Shown here one piece after another: positions 60,840 to 64,000 of a DNA stretch of 64,000 nt. How positions within the stretch are numbered: the stretch's first letter is position 1; every line of letters begins with the position of its first letter. This DNA is from Stenopsyche tienmushanensis. Its lineage: Eukaryota; Arthropoda; Insecta; Trichoptera; Stenopsychidae. The stretch spans positions 1,116,001-1,180,000 of the forward strand of contig WACJ01000056.1 of NCBI GenBank assembly GCA_008973525.1. The letters are read 5' to 3'. The notes below the pieces were generated by a model. The model made no database searches, was not told the DNA's origin, and saw only the letters and a program-made list of their open reading frames with translations. The translations under genes and the position numbers were made by a program.

Positions 60840-61200
60840 TTGTCTGCAACTTATCATCCGTACAATACCATTTATCTGTCAAGACCATCGCAGCGTGTAT
60901 GATGCTTGTACATAAATAAATAAACATTGTCTATAGCACAAAATATTCGGTTATTTTTTCAAGTAAACATAAACAATACACTTAAAATCGATTCATTATA
61001 TCATTTACATATTGTTAGTCGATAAATTTGGGTTAACGATCTATACAATCGTACAATGTACGCAACATACTCTCTCCGTCTCTTGTTTCTCTTCAAACTT
61101 CAAACTCTGTGTCCGAGCTCAACGTGTAAAAATGCTCTTTATGAGTCTCTAGAATTCGGACACAACTATGTGTCTTACCTCTTTGAGAGGTTATAGATTG
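60840..61200 (+). repeat. Modular repeat family, module E
   Basis: It matches 7850-8165 in order: CTTATCATCCGTACAA against CTTACCGTCCGTACAA, then GCGTGTATGATGCTTGTA, AACGATCTATACAATCGTAC and TCTCTCCGTCTC. It is more diverged than the other modules and carries small indels. Confidence 0.5.
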
Positions 61201-62404
61201 TCGCATATTTTGTAACTATGGTCACGTTCAAGCCCTGATTAAAAATAATGTTCTTCGATATTTTTAGGCTTCCTCATAATAAAATAAAATTTATCACACT
61301 AAAAATAAAGGTGACGATCAATACAGGTATTTTTACAAATATGTTTTTTAAATATAAAAAATAATGGATTTATTTCGGGAGCACCTAATATGACATGGCA
61401 GATCTTATGCAACCACAATAACATTTCAGACAGACATAAAACCGATCGTCAAACGTGCTTTTACTTAAATTAGAAAACTAGAGTGGTCAACGCTTGTGAT
61501 AAAAATGAGCATATCGATGGCAGAAATAAAATGTTATCTGCGGTACGTAAATCCAAATTTCATCCAGCAGAAGCTCGTAACACTCGGCCAATTTCATCTT
61601 TTACCAGATGCTCGAGATTCACTCCTGGAAGCTTATCCTTTTCACAGTCGATAAACTTTCGAGAATGTGACAAGTGGCTACGTACTACGAGATGTAGATG
61701 TGAAATGATTATTTCGCCGTTAAATCCTCCGCCGATGCCAGCCCCGAAAAGCAGCACCGCAGTGGATTTGCGAAAGCTCAAATGCGAAATATTCGAAAAT
61801 TGGCGAGACGATTTCGAGCGCAGCTCTTGTAAACATTGACAAAAAACGCATGAAATTCTCGCCGAATTTTTAAATCCCCGGTATTAAAAATTTTACGCGT
61901 AACCTGACATTAAATTCAAAATTTATAGTTTACGACGCACTATTTTCGTCTTTATAACGTCGTCGTAAATCGTGCAACAATAAAAACGCCGAGTATTTCG
62001 GTTGCCTAATATTTAATTACTGAACGACCTTTCTTTCAGAACAATAAAATTAAATATATTAATCTGAGAAGACGATAAATCCGGTGTCGCATGGAGAAGA
62101 GTATTTTAACATCCCCCCGTTAGAATGATTCATGATGACCATAACCGAGAGAGCGGAATATTTAATGAGATTAATCAACTGCAAAAATAGCGCTTCCTGT
62201 TCGTCTGAAGTGGATTTAATTTCGAAGATCTTCCTCTTTATGATGAGCGAGGCTCAGATTTTCATCGGATCTTTCGGGCAATCCAAAGCAAAATTCGCAT
62301 CATACCAGATGGAAAATCATTTTTCAAATCATGCAATCGTTTAATACGTCAATAGCGCAAAAGTTTTGCTATAAAAGATTCACAACGGATAGCAATCATC
62401 TATG

Positions 62405-62871
62405 CGCAGTGGCGTCTTAAGCTACGCATGTGAGGGATGAATATTTAAAACTTTAATGAATAACAAACGAGCACAAGCCATATATTTCTCTAGATATATT
62501 TTTAGGGAAAACTTCTTTGAAAATGTTCAAATCAAATCACCTGCTAATGTATAATGGGAGAATTCCAAGGAAAATCGCGGCGTGTTTGGGGTTCCGAGTA
62601 GATTATTTTTACTCAACGAGCCCATAAATTTACAATGTCCATTCTGGCTACATTCAACAATCAATGTCCAGAAAAGTGTACATCATGTTTAACGAAATTT
62701 ATCCACAAAGTGAAATAAGTTTGACGGAATGAAATACCGTTAAATTTAAAAATTAAATAAAATACTGTAGCGTGGAAATAATTCGCGATTATTTCTGAAT
62801 AATTTTAATAATGTAAATGTAAATAAATTAATTAAAATCATATTTTTTAAAAAGTATTGATATTTTAAGCG
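62405..62871. other. Unique AT-rich stretch with an hAT-like terminus
   Basis: CAGTGGCGTCTTAAGC at 62407 resembles the hAT-type start CAGTGGCGTA seen at 19359. No partner end or target duplication was found. The remainder to 62871 is AT-rich with no recognisable feature. Confidence 0.25.
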
Positions 62872-64000
62872 GGTCGTTTTTTATGTTGTTCGGACCTTGC
62901 ACTCGGTCCTGCGGGTTGCAGGACGAACAGACTCTCTATTCTTTTTTGGGGTTCCTTGCTGACTGGTTGTGTTAATTCCGGGTAGGTGTTAGACTCCACG
63001 ATGCCCATCCATAAAACCCCTGGGATAATGATATGGAGTAGCGGTCATCGGTTTGCTTATCAAAAGCAGCTGGGGTAGACCAGCTAACATGAGTTGAGTA
63101 CGCAGGTCACCCTGTGCTGCTAAACCATAAAGGAGTGTGTGAACAGCCGATTATAGTAGTTGGTGAAGAATATGTCAAGGGTTCACCACTATCCTCAACA
63201 GCCTCCTCAAAGCATACGGGGGAGAACAGTTTTATGCTGTTCTACAAATGTGAACGAATGTTCTACAATGTGTGCTTGTGCTACAAATGACTGAACCGTT
63301 ACGAGTACCATGGGTAAGGGGTAACCCCTGCAGTCCGTCATCTGCTGCAGCCCCCTTCAAACTGAGGTTGGACTCATGGTGGTAGTGAACCCGCGATAGT
63401 GTCCCTTGAATTTAGCTTAACCTTTGTCGTCCCCCCTCCATCGCACCTTCGGGTACACTTAGTCTGAAGCTCTTAGGGTTGGCGCCTGGACGCTCTCCGT
63501 TTCTCATGCGGCCAAAAGATCAGTGGAAGACACTCTCTGTGTGACTAGTCCAGGGTAACCCAGAACAGACCATGCAGCAACGCAGGAAATGTGATCGATA
63601 CTAAATGATCCCCCAATCCAGTCAGTCGTCTGTCATGGTCTTTTTAATTGTTGGCGTGCAAACCTCATTTGCCGCCATGTGTTAATTTTGCGTTACCATC
63701 ATTTGGAAGCCTCTGCCTCGTGATCGTCGCCGTATCACAAAATGGTAAATAAATTTGAATATTAAAAGTTCACCACGTTTTAATCTATTCCCTCTCTTTT
63801 TGAGGATTCCTCCTTTTCGGTGTGGTCTAATGAGCGGTCGGAGATAAAGAATCGCCCCCATCTGTGGAGATTAAACACAGATTTCCGTCGCATATGCTGC
63901 TAGTTCGTCTCGGGGCTGCGGAGCCCCATCGGTGCTGAAGAGTGGAACCCCATCACTTCTCGTCGAGTCCCTTCAGTCTAAAATGAGAGGCGCACGGACG
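62872..64000. mobile_element. Probable transposable element of unknown class, running off the window
   Basis: At about 62872 the AT-rich background changes abruptly to balanced composition that continues to the window end. It contains short hairpins GTCCTGC-GGGTT-GCAGGAC (62907-62925) and GGGGCT-GCGG-AGCCCC (63913-63928), and many stops in all frames. This looks like the untranslated part of a retrotransposon. I cannot name the clade, and no protein motif, LTR pair or target duplication is visible. A GC-rich unique sequence is the alternative. Confidence 0.4.

Larger units (their letters stand above)
59872..64000 (-). other. sm: Intron upstream of the hnRNP L exon (5' end lies outside the window)
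   Basis: It ends in a pyrimidine-rich acceptor (TTTTATCCTTTGCAG, minus strand). No exon with RRM1 residues (VRGL, MMPKKRQALVEF, YIAG..A..NYST) was seen between here and the window end. From 59872 to 60839 and 61201 to 62405 it is unique AT-rich sequence with a few short ORFs that I do not recognise. Repeat module E lies at 60840-61200, and a GC-richer probable mobile element starts near 62872. Confidence 0.6.

Noticed and set aside
1..64000. CRISPR array, bacterial operon or phage-like system
   Set aside because: No regularly spaced repeats, no ribosome-binding sites with long ORFs; the window is plainly eukaryotic intronic DNA.
1..64000. Conserved microRNAs such as let-7, bantam, miR-1, miR-8
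   Set aside because: I looked by eye for their mature sequences and saw none; a less common miRNA could still have been missed.

Overview
The window is about 64 kb of AT-rich, gene-poor eukaryotic DNA, most likely from an insect. Four things suggest this: CpG is common throughout, there are no compact genes, the transposon relics are arthropod-type (mariner, piggyBac, pogo/Tigger, hAT, RTE-like LINE, an LTR), and the one convincing coding exon is insect-like. I cannot name the species or order. Nothing resembles bacterial operons, CRISPR arrays, tRNA or rRNA genes.

The only host coding sequence I can support is a 111-nt exon on the minus strand at 59761-59871. It encodes 37 residues of the hnRNP L family RNA-binding protein (HNRNPL in vertebrates, smooth/sm in Drosophila). 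The piece covers the basic linker before the second RRM and the first strand of that RRM. It has consensus splice sites and is in phase 0 at both ends. I found no other exon of the gene, so nearly everything to the left (1-59760) reads as one downstream intron of at least about 59.7 kb. The stretch 59872-64000 is the intron upstream of the exon. On the same strand at 15900-15923 there is a textbook recursive (ratchet) splice site, a T-rich tract followed by CAG then GTAAGC, which is what a very long insect intron would be expected to use.

The rest is unique intronic DNA with a dense layer of decayed mobile elements. Left to right: repeat family C at 5828-6232 and 21452-21857; a modular repeat family (modules A, B, E) at 7564-8165, 12692-13033, 31560-31772, 37505-37620, 59150-59310 and 60840-61200; an hAT MITE at 9955-10223; LINE-like family D at 16272-16682, 40397-41092, 50011-50298 and 52993-54592; mariner relics at 18875-19005, 27545-28140 and 47341-47410; hAT relics near 19359-19850 and 48785-50010; a solo LTR at 31078-31423; pogo/Tigger relics near 36481, 48159 and 55038; piggyBac-type elements at 40095-40298, 53137-54454, 57611-58172 and possibly 46578-46914; an RTE-like reverse transcriptase tail at 44363-44940; a second hAT MITE at 58406-58589; and a compositionally distinct, probably transposable block from 62872 to the window end.

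The clearest history is at 52993-54592, where a piggyBac element with matching TTAA target duplications interrupts a family D copy whose uninterrupted form is present elsewhere in the window. All transposase relics carry stops, frameshifts or truncations, so none looks active. The long ORFs (up to 148 codons) that lie outside these relics have no recognisable family and overlap on both strands, so I treat them as chance.
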